The position numbers were made by a program, and so were the translations under genes. This document shows, piece after piece, positions 23,639 through 29,959 of a DNA stretch of 31,379 nt; position 1 is the first letter of the stretch, and each line of letters starts with the position of its first letter. The stretch spans positions 1 to 31,379 of the IMG/VR virus record IMGVR_UViG_3300044647_000510. One strand, given 5' to 3'. Under the pieces are notes generated by a model. The model worked only from the letters and a program-made list of their open reading frames with translations, ran no database searches and was not told where the DNA came from. The DNA comes from a virus.

Positions 23639-24026
23639 GTATGGTGGTGCTAATGTCTGGCACGCGGGGCAGTACAGTCACTGCTACGTTCCTGCTGAGC
23701 AGCCACTGCCCCTCGGCGCTGTGAGCAACGTCGCACTCACTGTCCTTTACATAGATGTCAGGTATTGTGCCCAGCGTGCTCCAGTACTCAACGGGGTTAG
23801 GGCCGTTGAATATGTGTACGTTCGCCACGCAGCGGAGAGCTTCCAGCACGCGGCGGCGGTAGGCCTCGGGTACTATGGGGCGGTGGGTACCCTTCAAAGC
23901 GCGGACGCTTGCGTCACTGTTCATGAATACGGTGAGCGTGCCCAGTTTGGCCGCACGTTCAAGGAACATGACATGCCCCGCATGTAGTAGGTCAAAGCAT
24001 CCATTAGTCCAAACACGGGCATTCAC
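23595..24026 (-). CDS. hldC: Heptose-1-phosphate adenylyltransferase (HldC/RfaE2-like)
   Basis: A 143-residue cytidylyltransferase-like (HxGH) protein. Motifs: TNGCFDLLHAGHVMFLERA (residues 7-25, HAGH at 15-18), MNSDASVRALKG (35-46) followed by RPI, and PDISTTILERRI near the end (123-134, ISTTIL type). The family normally has KGGDY around residue 94; here it reads VKDSECD, a local divergence. These proteins form ADP-D-glycero-beta-D-manno-heptose from ATP and heptose 1-phosphate. The start is GTG 24026, overlapping the gmhA stop as GTGA with GAGG seven bases upstream. The closest host proteins are the C-terminal domain of bifunctional HldE; here it is separate from the kinase. Function is inferred from family and neighbours. 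Confidence 0.85.
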   Translation of the reverse strand: MNARVWTNGCFDLLHAGHVMFLERAAKLGTLTVFMNSDASVRALKGTHRPIVPEAYRRRVLEALRCVANVHIFNGPNPVEYWSTLGTIPDIYVKDSECDVAHSAEGQWLLSRNVAVTVLPRVPDISTTILERRIRGGESSSIS

Positions 24027-24577
24027 TGCAAGGCCTCCTCAATCATCTGGCAAAGAATATGTCCCACTAGAATATGACACTCCTGAATACGTGCGGTGTC
24101 TGTGCTGTCAACGCACAAGGCATGGTCGGCAACCCGCCCCAACGCTCCCTCGTTGCGCCCAGTGAATGCTAGCACAGTCACGCTCAGCGCCCCGGCAATC
24201 TCTGCTGCGTTGACCACATTGGCGCTGTTGCCACTGGTGCTGAAGCACAGCAGCACATCACCCTCACAGGCCAGCGCGTCCACTTGGCGGGAGAACACTG
24301 ACTCAAATCCGTAGTCATTGCCCACAGCGGTGAGTATGGATGTGTCTGTAGTCAGCGCCACGGCGGCGTAGCCGCCCCGCTCCCGCTTAAAGCGGCCCAC
24401 CAATTCTGCCGCAATGTGTTGACAATCCGCCGCGCTGCCACCGTTGCCACACAGGTAGATGGTGCCACCCTGAGCAATACAATCGATCAGCACCTGTGCC
24501 ATCGCGTTGATGGTGTTTTCCTGCTCCAGCAGAGCACTTACAGCTGAGTTGTGCTGTTCAACAATCTTGGCAAGCAT
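24023..24577 (-). CDS. gmhA: Sedoheptulose 7-phosphate isomerase
   Basis: A 184-residue SIS-domain protein. Signature CGNGGSAADCQHIAAELVGR (residues 43-62), then TDTSILTAVGNDYGFE, STSGNSANVVNAA (113-125) and the end motif CHILVGHILCQMIE (167-180) with His168 and His173 as in the catalytic region of the family. The enzyme converts sedoheptulose 7-phosphate to D-glycero-D-manno-heptose 7-phosphate, the first step of heptose synthesis. The ATG at 24577 has AGGAG-type purines upstream (GAGGAGATTGAAG) and lies inside the end of the kinase gene (40-base overlap), so translation is probably coupled. Confidence 0.92.
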   Translation of the reverse strand: MLAKIVEQHNSAVSALLEQENTINAMAQVLIDCIAQGGTIYLCGNGGSAADCQHIAAELVGRFKRERGGYAAVALTTDTSILTAVGNDYGFESVFSRQVDALACEGDVLLCFSTSGNSANVVNAAEIAGALSVTVLAFTGRNEGALGRVADHALCVDSTDTARIQECHILVGHILCQMIEEALQ

Positions 24578-25449
24578 TCTTCAATCTCCTCTCGAGTAAT
24601 CACAGCCGTGCCTACGTGGCGCGTTGCAAGGGCACCGGCCACGCTACCACGCAAACAGGCGTCGTACAGCGGTAGTTCCTCTGCTAAACCCACCGCCAGA
24701 GCAGCCAAATAGCTATCGCCGGCACCAGTGGGGTCAACACACTGCACGGGCAGGGGCGGAACATGGCGTGTATCGGTCCACGAGACGCAGCCAATGATTT
24801 CTGACCCAGCGCCGCTCGCTGTTTTTATCAAATTGGCGAAGTTATGCTCCGCTGGTATTCTGTACTGTGACATACCCACCGCCTCCACCTCAGCCGCATT
24901 GGCCTTGACGTAGGTGGCATTTTCATACCTACCCCAGTTGGAGCCCTTGGGGTCTACCAATGTGATGCGCCCGTAGGCACACGCGTCAAGCATTGCGTCT
25001 ACATGCCGCAGAGCGCCCTTACCATAGTCACTAAATACGACCACACCGTACTCGTCAAACAGATCGTTGAGCGCGTCGTTCATGCGCTCAGCCTCTGGCT
25101 CGCTGAGTATGTGGTCCTCGTCAATGCGGGCACGCACCACACTGTTGACAAACAGGCGCGTCTTGGTGGTGGTGCGCTCCACCGGGCAGGCTTGGTACAG
25201 CAGGTCGCTGCTAGTGAGAATATCTAGCAGCGATGTTCCAGCCACATCCTGCCCCACGGCGGTGAGCAGCTTAACGTCTCCACCCATAGCCTTGATGTTC
25301 AAGGCTACGTTGGCAGCGCCTCCGGCGTAGCACTGTTCGTGGTCTACGTCGTAAATGGGGATGGGTGCCTCTGGGCTTATGCGCGTGACCTCGCAGTCAA
25401 TGCGCACGTCCAGCATGCTGTCACCCACCACTAGAATCTTTTTTGACAT
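24538..25449 (-). CDS. hldA: Heptose-7-phosphate kinase (HldA/RfaE1-like, PfkB family)
   Basis: A 303-residue PfkB/ribokinase-fold protein. Motifs: VVGDSMLD (7-14) followed by RISPEAPIP (23-31, as in HldE kinases), YAGGAANVALNIKAMGG (41-57), DYGKGAL (141-147), VDPKGSNWGRY (165-175), KANAAEVEA (182-190) and the anion-hole motif DPTGAGDSYLAAL (239-251, Asp245 as base). It phosphorylates D-glycero-beta-D-manno-heptose 7-phosphate at C1. The usual LVTRGExGM strand is replaced by a divergent segment (about 210-225), so confirmation is desirable. AGGAGG lies six bases before ATG 25449. This is the N-terminal half of host HldE as a separate protein. Confidence 0.88.
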   Translation of the reverse strand: MSKKILVVGDSMLDVRIDCEVTRISPEAPIPIYDVDHEQCYAGGAANVALNIKAMGGDVKLLTAVGQDVAGTSLLDILTSSDLLYQACPVERTTTKTRLFVNSVVRARIDEDHILSEPEAERMNDALNDLFDEYGVVVFSDYGKGALRHVDAMLDACAYGRITLVDPKGSNWGRYENATYVKANAAEVEAVGMSQYRIPAEHNFANLIKTASGAGSEIIGCVSWTDTRHVPPLPVQCVDPTGAGDSYLAALAVGLAEELPLYDACLRGSVAGALATRHVGTAVITREEIEECLPRLLNSTTQL

Positions 25450-25639
25450 TCTCGGCCTCCTGTGTGAGTTGCACTACCTCGCGGCGCAGGCGAGCAATGC
25501 GGCGAATGAGCATTTCTTCCATTGCGGAATAGTACTCTCGCTGCTCTACGGCTGTCAGCCGGTTACGCTCGGCCTCCTCCAACGCGGCGGCTGCGATACG
25601 CAACGGGCTTGGCTTGCGGAACGGGTTGAAATCTATCAT
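25421..25639 (-). CDS. Small helical phage protein (72 aa), unknown function
   Basis: A 72-residue protein starting at ATG 25639, seven bases after GGAG. It begins MIDFNPFRKPSPLRIAAAAL and continues as a single charged amphipathic helix (EEAERNRLTAVEQREYYSAM and further), likely coiled coil. I recall similar NPFRKPSPL openings in small proteins of other phages. It overlaps the kinase gene by 29 bases and the preceding small gene by 77, which is high but in line with the compact packing here. No activity can be suggested. Confidence 0.6.
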   Translation of the reverse strand: MIDFNPFRKPSPLRIAAAALEEAERNRLTAVEQREYYSAMEEMLIRRIARLRREVVQLTQEAENVKKDSSGG

Positions 25640-25811
25640 CTATCATCTCCACTGCAACGTGATTTTTGAGAGCTGGCAATAGCCCCTTGGCGGCTGCTAG
25701 GGCATCGCGGCGGGAGGCACCCTGCACCGTGCCCATGCGTTCTGCTACAACGTGCACGCTCCCCTCAGGGGGGATGTGCCGCCGCATGTAGTACACCTGA
25801 TATGTCTTCAT
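25563..25811 (-). CDS. Small phage protein (82 aa), unknown function
   Basis: An 82-residue protein from ATG 25811. The first 55 residues have regular beta/alpha alternation (YQVYYMRRHIPPEGSVHVVA, then RRDALAAAKGLLPALKN) that looks like a folded small domain; the last 25 residues are Arg/Pro-rich and lie in the overlap with the next gene. The ribosome binding site is weak. It follows the DUF3310 gene after an 88-base gap (25812-25899) in which no feature is clear. The long overlap means either this C-terminus or the neighbouring start could be misassigned. Confidence 0.5.
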   Translation of the reverse strand: MKTYQVYYMRRHIPPEGSVHVVAERMGTVQGASRRDALAAAKGLLPALKNHVAVEMIDDRFQPVPQAKPVAYRSRRVGGGRA

Positions 25812-25899
25812 CTAACACCCGGTTGGTTGTTGGGGTGCCCCCATTGTGGCAGGGGCTGGTATCTAAGCACAGTAGGGTAAACCCCTAGCCCGTACGACG

Positions 25900-26367
25900 C
25901 TAGTCGCCTTGGTTAACGTAGCCCTGCCCAGTAGGGCACGCGCCGTGGGCTTGGTGGGCGTCCTCTAGCGTCGCAGCCCGTACCATAGTGCCGCAGTGCC
26001 TGCAACGGTAGTGCTGGGTGAGGTCGCCGTAGTAGCCCTCGCACTGCCAGTCGTCATTGCTAAGGATCTCAGCAGCCTGCTGGCGGATGGGTACGGGCAC
26101 CGTGCCCAGTTCCTTGCTCTCTACAGGCTGGGGCGCGTCGTACTGCTCGGCAACTTCGATGTACTTTTGCAGAAAGTGCGCAGCCTTCTTCAAGTCCTCA
26201 AGTCGCCTTTCATACGTGGCGTGCTTGTGCTTCCAGCGCATAAGGTACTTGGTGACTTGATACTGGAAGGGGTCCCACTGGTACATGACGGCCAAGTCCC
26301 AATGCTGGAGCTTCTGCCCATGCGTGCGGTAATGGTCTCCGCCCACTTGCTTCTCATTTGCGCTCAC
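25900..26367 (-). CDS. DUF3310 family protein with C-terminal zinc-ribbon-like region
   Basis: A 155-residue protein starting at GTG 26367 (GTGA overlap with the preceding gene's stop; GGAG nine bases upstream). The N-terminal half matches DUF3310: QVGGDHYRTHGQKLQHWDL (7-25), then YQVTKYLMRWKHK and RRLEDLKKAAHFLQKYIE. DUF3310 includes the region related to T7 gp1.7, a nucleotide kinase, and is common in phage nucleotide-metabolism operons. The C-terminal part (about 115-145) adds a small metal-binding-like motif, YRCRHCGTMV followed by a His/Cys pair (HQAHGAC). The role is probably in nucleotide or DNA metabolism; the substrate is unknown. Its position after a thymidylate synthase homologue fits. 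Confidence 0.8.
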   Translation of the reverse strand: MSANEKQVGGDHYRTHGQKLQHWDLAVMYQWDPFQYQVTKYLMRWKHKHATYERRLEDLKKAAHFLQKYIEVAEQYDAPQPVESKELGTVPVPIRQQAAEILSNDDWQCEGYYGDLTQHYRCRHCGTMVRAATLEDAHQAHGACPTGQGYVNQGD

Positions 26368-27338
26368 TTGATCTCTCTCCTTTCACACCACTGTTGAAAA
26401 CCCAACTTCCAATCACACTCTGGCACGTTGCTGATGTCGTAACTTTCGCCAGTCTTACGGGCCAGGTACGCATCACGCAAGGGCGCAGCCACCCTATCCA
26501 TGAAAACCGTGTCCATGGCGCGGAACCCGTTAACAATCCGCTCACAGTCATCGAGGAAGTGCTGCCACGTTTCCTTGCCAGAGATGAGTGGGAGCGCCAC
26601 TGCACTGCCTGCCGCGTAGTAGTCAAAGCCTCCCACGGGCGGATAGCGCAGGAAGTCCTTAACCTTGTCGTTGTCTGTGTAGGCGTGCCAGTTGTTGCTG
26701 AACTGCCGGTACACTCCCACGGGCACCCCCACGGCGTGAGCAATTACCTCCTGCAACACGCTCATGTGCACGGCGTTGGCTCCGTAGCAGCCCCACAAAA
26801 TGTCGTTGCTGCGGCAGGTCACCGTCATGTTCAACTTGCCGCCACGGCAGTCAAAGTAGATAGCGGTGTTACAGGGTCTGTCCCGCCACGCGCCTTCCAG
26901 GTCCGCGGTGGGGTCCCACATCTGCAACACGGCTTGTCTGCTCTGCGGGTTGGTGCGCAGCATGTTGATGATGGCGGGCAGTTGGTCGTACATGCCGTCA
27001 TTAAACCAGTTGCGCCAGCGTGCTCCATACGCCCCGTGGATGTAGCCGTCAGGCTCCGCGTAGGTGCTGATGTTGCTGCTGAATTGGCTGAGCCACTCTA
27101 CGTCACTAAGCCCAGCCAGCATCCAAATAGATTCCATCAAGTGGAATACGTGGTTGGCGTCGCGCCGGGGGCTGAACAACACCCGCTCCATGGGGCGCAG
27201 GTAGGTAGTCACCACCGGGGTGGGGGCAACCATAACGGGTCCGTTACGGCTGGGCTCCTCCACGCCAGCAACGCTCAGGTAATGCCACGCGGAGTCAAAC
27301 GCATCGTTCACATTGTTTTCAGTTATGGAGTGGATCAT
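26364..27338 (-). CDS. Thymidylate synthase family; possible dUMP hydroxymethylase
   Basis: A 324-residue protein (GAGGA before ATG 27338). Key residues align with E. coli ThyA: PCN at 155-157 gives catalytic Cys156 (ThyA Cys146); RSND 176-179 corresponds to Arg166/Ser167/Asp169; Asn188 to Asn177, the residue that selects dUMP over dCMP; and His218/Tyr220 to His207/Tyr209. ThyA has His after the catalytic Cys, but this protein has Asn157. Family members either make dTMP (thymidylate synthase) or 5-hydroxymethyl-dUMP (dUMP hydroxymethylase), and the residues visible here do not separate these. The adjacent HMUDK-like and TAGT-like genes favour hydroxymethyl-dUMP production for DNA hypermodification. 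The gene is coupled to both neighbours by short overlaps. Confidence 0.85.
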   Translation of the reverse strand: MIHSITENNVNDAFDSAWHYLSVAGVEEPSRNGPVMVAPTPVVTTYLRPMERVLFSPRRDANHVFHLMESIWMLAGLSDVEWLSQFSSNISTYAEPDGYIHGAYGARWRNWFNDGMYDQLPAIINMLRTNPQSRQAVLQMWDPTADLEGAWRDRPCNTAIYFDCRGGKLNMTVTCRSNDILWGCYGANAVHMSVLQEVIAHAVGVPVGVYRQFSNNWHAYTDNDKVKDFLRYPPVGGFDYYAAGSAVALPLISGKETWQHFLDDCERIVNGFRAMDTVFMDRVAAPLRDAYLARKTGESYDISNVPECDWKLGFQQWCERREIK

Positions 27339-28143
27339 ATCTGTTCCTCACATGTCCGTTCATGTACTTGACCTTGCACCACTTGCTGAACTCGCACAAG
27401 CAGTTTTGGAAGTCTTGGTCACTAATGCGTGGCACCTCTGGCCGCACAAGTGGGTCAACCTCATGCCTGCAAGCACGCAGAGCGTGCCTGTATTCTCTAG
27501 GAGTTATTGATTGAATATTGTTCAGCATTGCCTCCTTATTGAAGTACCAGCTCAACCCCCGCAGGCTACCCGGCCCAGGCGCTGACCATGTCCACCAATC
27601 AGGTGCGTCGTGCAGGGGGTGGCCGTGAGTATTCTTCATGTCAGCAACCACTTGCCCTGCTAGAAAACTGCCCAGCCCATCTACAACTTCCAAGCTAGCG
27701 GCAGCGTAGGACAGCCCACTGTAGTTAAGTTCTGCAGGGGTGCCGCCCACAACATGATCAAATACATAGTCCAGCTTATCCATGCTGCGCCCACACGTAC
27801 TGATGGTGTACGCACTGGTGAACACCTTGTGTCCCTGGGCAACGCGCTTTTTCAGCACATCTTTCATCTGCCAGGGGAAGTCACAGTATAGCAACTGCTC
27901 AAGGCTCTCAGGCAGGTTGATCATGCGGCCCACCACAAACCGCCAAGCGGGGTCGGTACCACGGTTCCAATACTTGCGGATCCAACGGGTTACCTTATCG
28001 TCTTCCCGGTGTACGTTGCAGAACCGCACAGTGTTGAATACGGGGTCCTTGCTCCACGGTGGAGTGTCCTTTGCCTCCTTGGCGAGCTTGATGCGGTGGC
28101 GCTCGTTTATCCAGTAGGCAAGTTCATGCGTTAGATGCAGCAT
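27319..28143 (-). CDS. Base-hypermodification protein, HMUDK helical domain type
   Basis: A 274-residue protein resembling the 5-hmdU DNA kinase helical domain/aGPT-pyrophosphorylase family (PF18723 type). Recognisable segments: YWINERHRIKL (10-20), VRFCNVHREDDKVTRWIRKY (39-58), FTSAYTISTCGRSMDKLDYV (108-127), GLGSFLAGQVVADMKNT (156-172) and GPGSLRGLSWYF (190-201), then EFSKWCK. There is no P-loop (GxxxxGKS/T) anywhere in it, so this protein alone is unlikely to be the ATP-dependent kinase. Family members act in pathways that further modify 5-hydroxymethyluracil in phage DNA. Its location between a thymidylate synthase homologue and a TAGT-like glycosyltransferase fits such a pathway. The exact reaction is unknown. 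Confidence 0.75.
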   Translation of the reverse strand: MLHLTHELAYWINERHRIKLAKEAKDTPPWSKDPVFNTVRFCNVHREDDKVTRWIRKYWNRGTDPAWRFVVGRMINLPESLEQLLYCDFPWQMKDVLKKRVAQGHKVFTSAYTISTCGRSMDKLDYVFDHVVGGTPAELNYSGLSYAAASLEVVDGLGSFLAGQVVADMKNTHGHPLHDAPDWWTWSAPGPGSLRGLSWYFNKEAMLNNIQSITPREYRHALRACRHEVDPLVRPEVPRISDQDFQNCLCEFSKWCKVKYMNGHVRNRYDPLHN

Positions 28144-28912
28144 GCTGTCTCGCTTTCTTCCAGTACACCACTACATCGGTACGGGTGCCACCACCCCAAG
28201 CGGTCTTGGTTTCTTTCTCCACTACACTGACGTAGGGCTTGTGCAGCGCAGCAAGCAGATGCGCTGCCTCGGCCTGGAGCGCCATGGTGCGGTAGCTAGA
28301 GCAGCCACCGGGGGCGTCACTACCCTCGGCTTGGTTGTTGCACCAGTTGTTGAGCACCAGCGTGTCCTTGCCAGATTTAAGAATCTGCAAGCTAACGTGG
28401 AAGTCTTCCATCACGGGCATGGGGGCAAACGTGATGTTGTGGGTGCGGAGGTAGTGCCTGTCATACCCCAGCACGCGCATGATGCGCGTGTTGAGCATCA
28501 CTTGTTCCGTATTACGGTTGCCACCCTCCCGTGGAGCGATGCCCACGTGGGGGTAGAGGTCTAGCCTGCCCTCAATCTGATCTAGCATGCGGCGCAGTTC
28601 AAACGGTGCCAGGGCGCGGAACTTGGTGGGTTCGTCCACGCGGCGGGCAAAGAAGTGCAGGTCATCATCAAGCATGACAACAAAGCGCTCCTTCCAAATA
28701 TCGCTGTGTATCAAGTAGTCCCGTGTGGGGGCTACGGTTTGGATGTGCGGCGGCAGCACGTGCACGGGCCCGTCGTACCACGCGTACTGAGTGTGCTCAC
28801 GGTGCTGCACAACTAGAACAGGCAGCACGCCCTCGGCTCTAAGAGCACGGAGGGTATGCTGCCTGTCTTGTTGTGGACGCCCGTATGTTGGAATAAGGAC
28901 GTCCATGGCCAT
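28124..28912 (-). CDS. TAGT-like GT-A glycosyltransferase, candidate DNA glycosyltransferase
   Basis: A 262-residue GT-A-like protein. Motifs: VLIPTYGRPQQDRQHTLRAL (residues 5-24), VLPPHIQTVAPTRDYLI (52-68), VVMLDDDLHFFARR (78-91) with the metal-binding DDD at 82-84, HVGIAPREGGNR (122-133), VMEDFHVSLQILKSGKDTL (167-185), GGCSSYRT (202-209) and a conserved end VEKETKTAWGGGTRTDVVV (231-249) before WKKA. I recognise this order from the TET-associated glycosyltransferase (TAGT) family, proposed to glycosylate hydroxymethylated bases in phage DNA. The donor is unknown. It starts at ATG 28912, sharing TGATG with the preceding stop; ATG 28906 is a second option. Assignment to TAGT is from memory of the family. 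Confidence 0.75.
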   Translation of the reverse strand: MAMDVLIPTYGRPQQDRQHTLRALRAEGVLPVLVVQHREHTQYAWYDGPVHVLPPHIQTVAPTRDYLIHSDIWKERFVVMLDDDLHFFARRVDEPTKFRALAPFELRRMLDQIEGRLDLYPHVGIAPREGGNRNTEQVMLNTRIMRVLGYDRHYLRTHNITFAPMPVMEDFHVSLQILKSGKDTLVLNNWCNNQAEGSDAPGGCSSYRTMALQAEAAHLLAALHKPYVSVVEKETKTAWGGGTRTDVVVYWKKARQHAASNA

Positions 28913-29376
28913 CAGTCGATGGTCTCTTCAACCGCTACGTCGTCAACGGAGGCAGGGGCTGCCTCAGCGGTGGCGGCCTTGGCCTTCTTACCACGGGGGG
29001 CCTTGGGCTCCTTAGGAGCCTTTTCTGCCTTGGGGGCACGCTCCTTCTTCAACACCAGCTTGGGGTCGTACCCCTCAATGGCGATAAAGCCGTGCGCGGC
29101 ATCGTACACGAGGTTGGGGGTGGCGGCTTGGCCTACGGCGTCAAGGAACTGCTGCACCGTCATCCCGTCCACGTACTGCGCAAATGCGTCGTGCGCCTTG
29201 CTGCCCGGACGCTTGGGGTTGCCCTCAACCTTGAGGCTGATAATGGCGTCCAGCGCCACGCCCTTGGGGCCACGAGCGCCCACGGGAGCACCCGGTGCGT
29301 TCTTGGGTGCAGCCGGTGCGTCTGCCGCTGCGGAGGTAGAAGTCTCAACGGACTCCACTTGCTTCTTCTTAGCCAT
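28912..29376 (-). CDS. Possible separate C-terminal product from internal start (154 aa)
   Basis: An in-frame ATG at 29376 (Met164 of the longer frame) is preceded by AGAAGG at 29387-29392, ten bases upstream, a better ribosome site than many true starts here. The product starts MAKKKQVESVETSTS and has an Ala/Pro/Lys-rich linker, a compact region of about 70 residues (GVALDAIISLKVEGNPKRPG onward) and a basic Ala/Lys-rich end. I recall similar stand-alone phage proteins with NPKRPGS and GMTVxxF motifs. Whether both forms are made cannot be seen; the alternative is a genuine fusion with an internal methionine by chance. Confidence 0.5.
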   Translation of the reverse strand: MAKKKQVESVETSTSAAADAPAAPKNAPGAPVGARGPKGVALDAIISLKVEGNPKRPGSKAHDAFAQYVDGMTVQQFLDAVGQAATPNLVYDAAHGFIAIEGYDPKLVLKKERAPKAEKAPKEPKAPRGKKAKAATAEAAPASVDDVAVEETID

Positions 29377-29865
29377 GTTGGCTTTTCCTTCTAAAACGAA
29401 CGTTGGCACGGGGCGGCGTGTCCAACTACTTTGCTCTACCTTCCGCCCCAGGTAGTATGCTCGGTAAGCAGCAACGCTGTCACCGGCAATTTTGAACTCG
29501 TCTGGCATAGCCTGCGGTGGCTCAGTCCACAGGAGGGGCATTCCAGCTCCCCTGCCTGCTGCCGCAGCACGATAGATGATTTCTAAGCTGCGATGCTCCT
29601 TACCGCTGTAGCGGTAAGCGTACTCAGCCGCCAAAGCGCGGGCGTGCGTCACCAGCCACGTGAAGTTGTACAGCCCATCTCCCGCCCACAGCACGCTGGG
29701 GTGCCGTGGATGCGTGGGCTTGTACATATTCTCTTGCCACAGGCCGTGGCGATGACACACTGTACTGAGAATTTGAGCGCTTTCTAGAATCATCTTCACG
29801 ACATGCTTGTCGTGCATAATCTTAGCAGCAGCTTCTGGATCTCTGTCGAGATAAAAGACGTTCAT
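28912..29865 (-). CDS. Two-part phage protein: conserved MNxFYLDxDP domain plus C-terminal module
   Basis: A 317-residue frame. Residues 1-158 match a widespread phage protein of unknown activity: MNVFYLDRDPEAAAK, DKHVVKMILESAQILST (19-35), YKPTHPRHPSVLW (48-60), EPPQAMPDEFK (115-125), AYRAYYLGRK and a W-x-R-R-P-P ending. In other phages this is usually a stand-alone protein ending near that point. From Met164 the sequence changes to an Ala/Lys/Pro-rich linker, then a small domain (VEGNPKRPGSKAHDAFAQYV, then DGMTVQQFLDAVG, about 224-256), and a Lys/Ala-rich tail. Met164 has its own AGAAGG site, so both a fusion and a shorter C-terminal protein may be made. Function unknown; neighbours suggest DNA metabolism. 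Confidence 0.7.
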   Translation of the reverse strand: MNVFYLDRDPEAAAKIMHDKHVVKMILESAQILSTVCHRHGLWQENMYKPTHPRHPSVLWAGDGLYNFTWLVTHARALAAEYAYRYSGKEHRSLEIIYRAAAAGRGAGMPLLWTEPPQAMPDEFKIAGDSVAAYRAYYLGRKVEQSSWTRRPVPTFVLEGKANMAKKKQVESVETSTSAAADAPAAPKNAPGAPVGARGPKGVALDAIISLKVEGNPKRPGSKAHDAFAQYVDGMTVQQFLDAVGQAATPNLVYDAAHGFIAIEGYDPKLVLKKERAPKAEKAPKEPKAPRGKKAKAATAEAAPASVDDVAVEETID

Positions 29866-29894
29866 CGCAAACTAGTACCGTTGAGAGTTAATTA

Positions 29895-29917
29895 TGCCTG
29901 TTTGAGTTTCACAGGCA
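29895..29917. repeat. Perfect inverted repeat, 7-bp arms, 9-bp centre
   Basis: TGCCTGT and ACAGGCA flank a nine-base centre (plus-strand ttgagtttc). It lies in the leader of the minus-strand gene beginning at 29865, spanning the second promoter-like pair. It may form a leader hairpin or a dimer binding site. Short arms make chance occurrence possible. Confidence 0.45.
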
Positions 29918-29931
29918 AATTGTATTTTCCA

Positions 29932-29950
29932 ATTGAGAATGTTTCTCAAT
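29932..29950. repeat. Perfect inverted repeat, 8-bp arms, 3-bp centre
   Basis: ATTGAGAA and TTCTCAAT flank TGT, read on the plus strand, giving a perfect 8+3+8 palindrome. It overlaps the upstream promoter-like hexamer on the minus strand. It could be an operator or a small hairpin at the 5' end of the downstream mRNA; there is no U-run to make it a terminator. Confidence 0.5.
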
Positions 29951-29959
29951 AGCCACAGC

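Larger units (their letters stand above)
29866..29959 (-). promoter_or_regulatory. AT-rich intergenic region with palindromes and promoter-like boxes
   Basis: This 94-base gap separates the helicase gene from the next minus-strand gene and is more AT-rich to the eye than the coding sequence. On the minus strand a TTGAGA (29949-29944) and TACAAT (29924-29919) are 19 bases apart, and a TTTGCC (29919-29914) and CATAAT (29896-29891) are 17 apart; either could be a sigma70-like promoter for the downstream modification operon. Two perfect inverted repeats overlap these boxes, so repression or RNA structure control is possible. No transcription data are available, so this is tentative. Confidence 0.4.

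Noticed and set aside
25863-25888. TAGGG/CCCTA hairpin in the gap between the DUF3310 gene and the next ORF as a terminator
   Set aside because: The stem is only five base pairs with no U-run on the minus strand; it does not meet a terminator standard.
26358-27371. Long plus-strand open frame (337 codons) opposite the thymidylate synthase homologue
   Set aside because: Antisense to a gene with clear catalytic motifs; composition is Val/His-rich and no family is recognised.
27319-28143. Assignment of this protein as an active 5-hmdU DNA kinase
   Set aside because: No P-loop or other kinase motif is present; only the helical-domain similarity can be supported.
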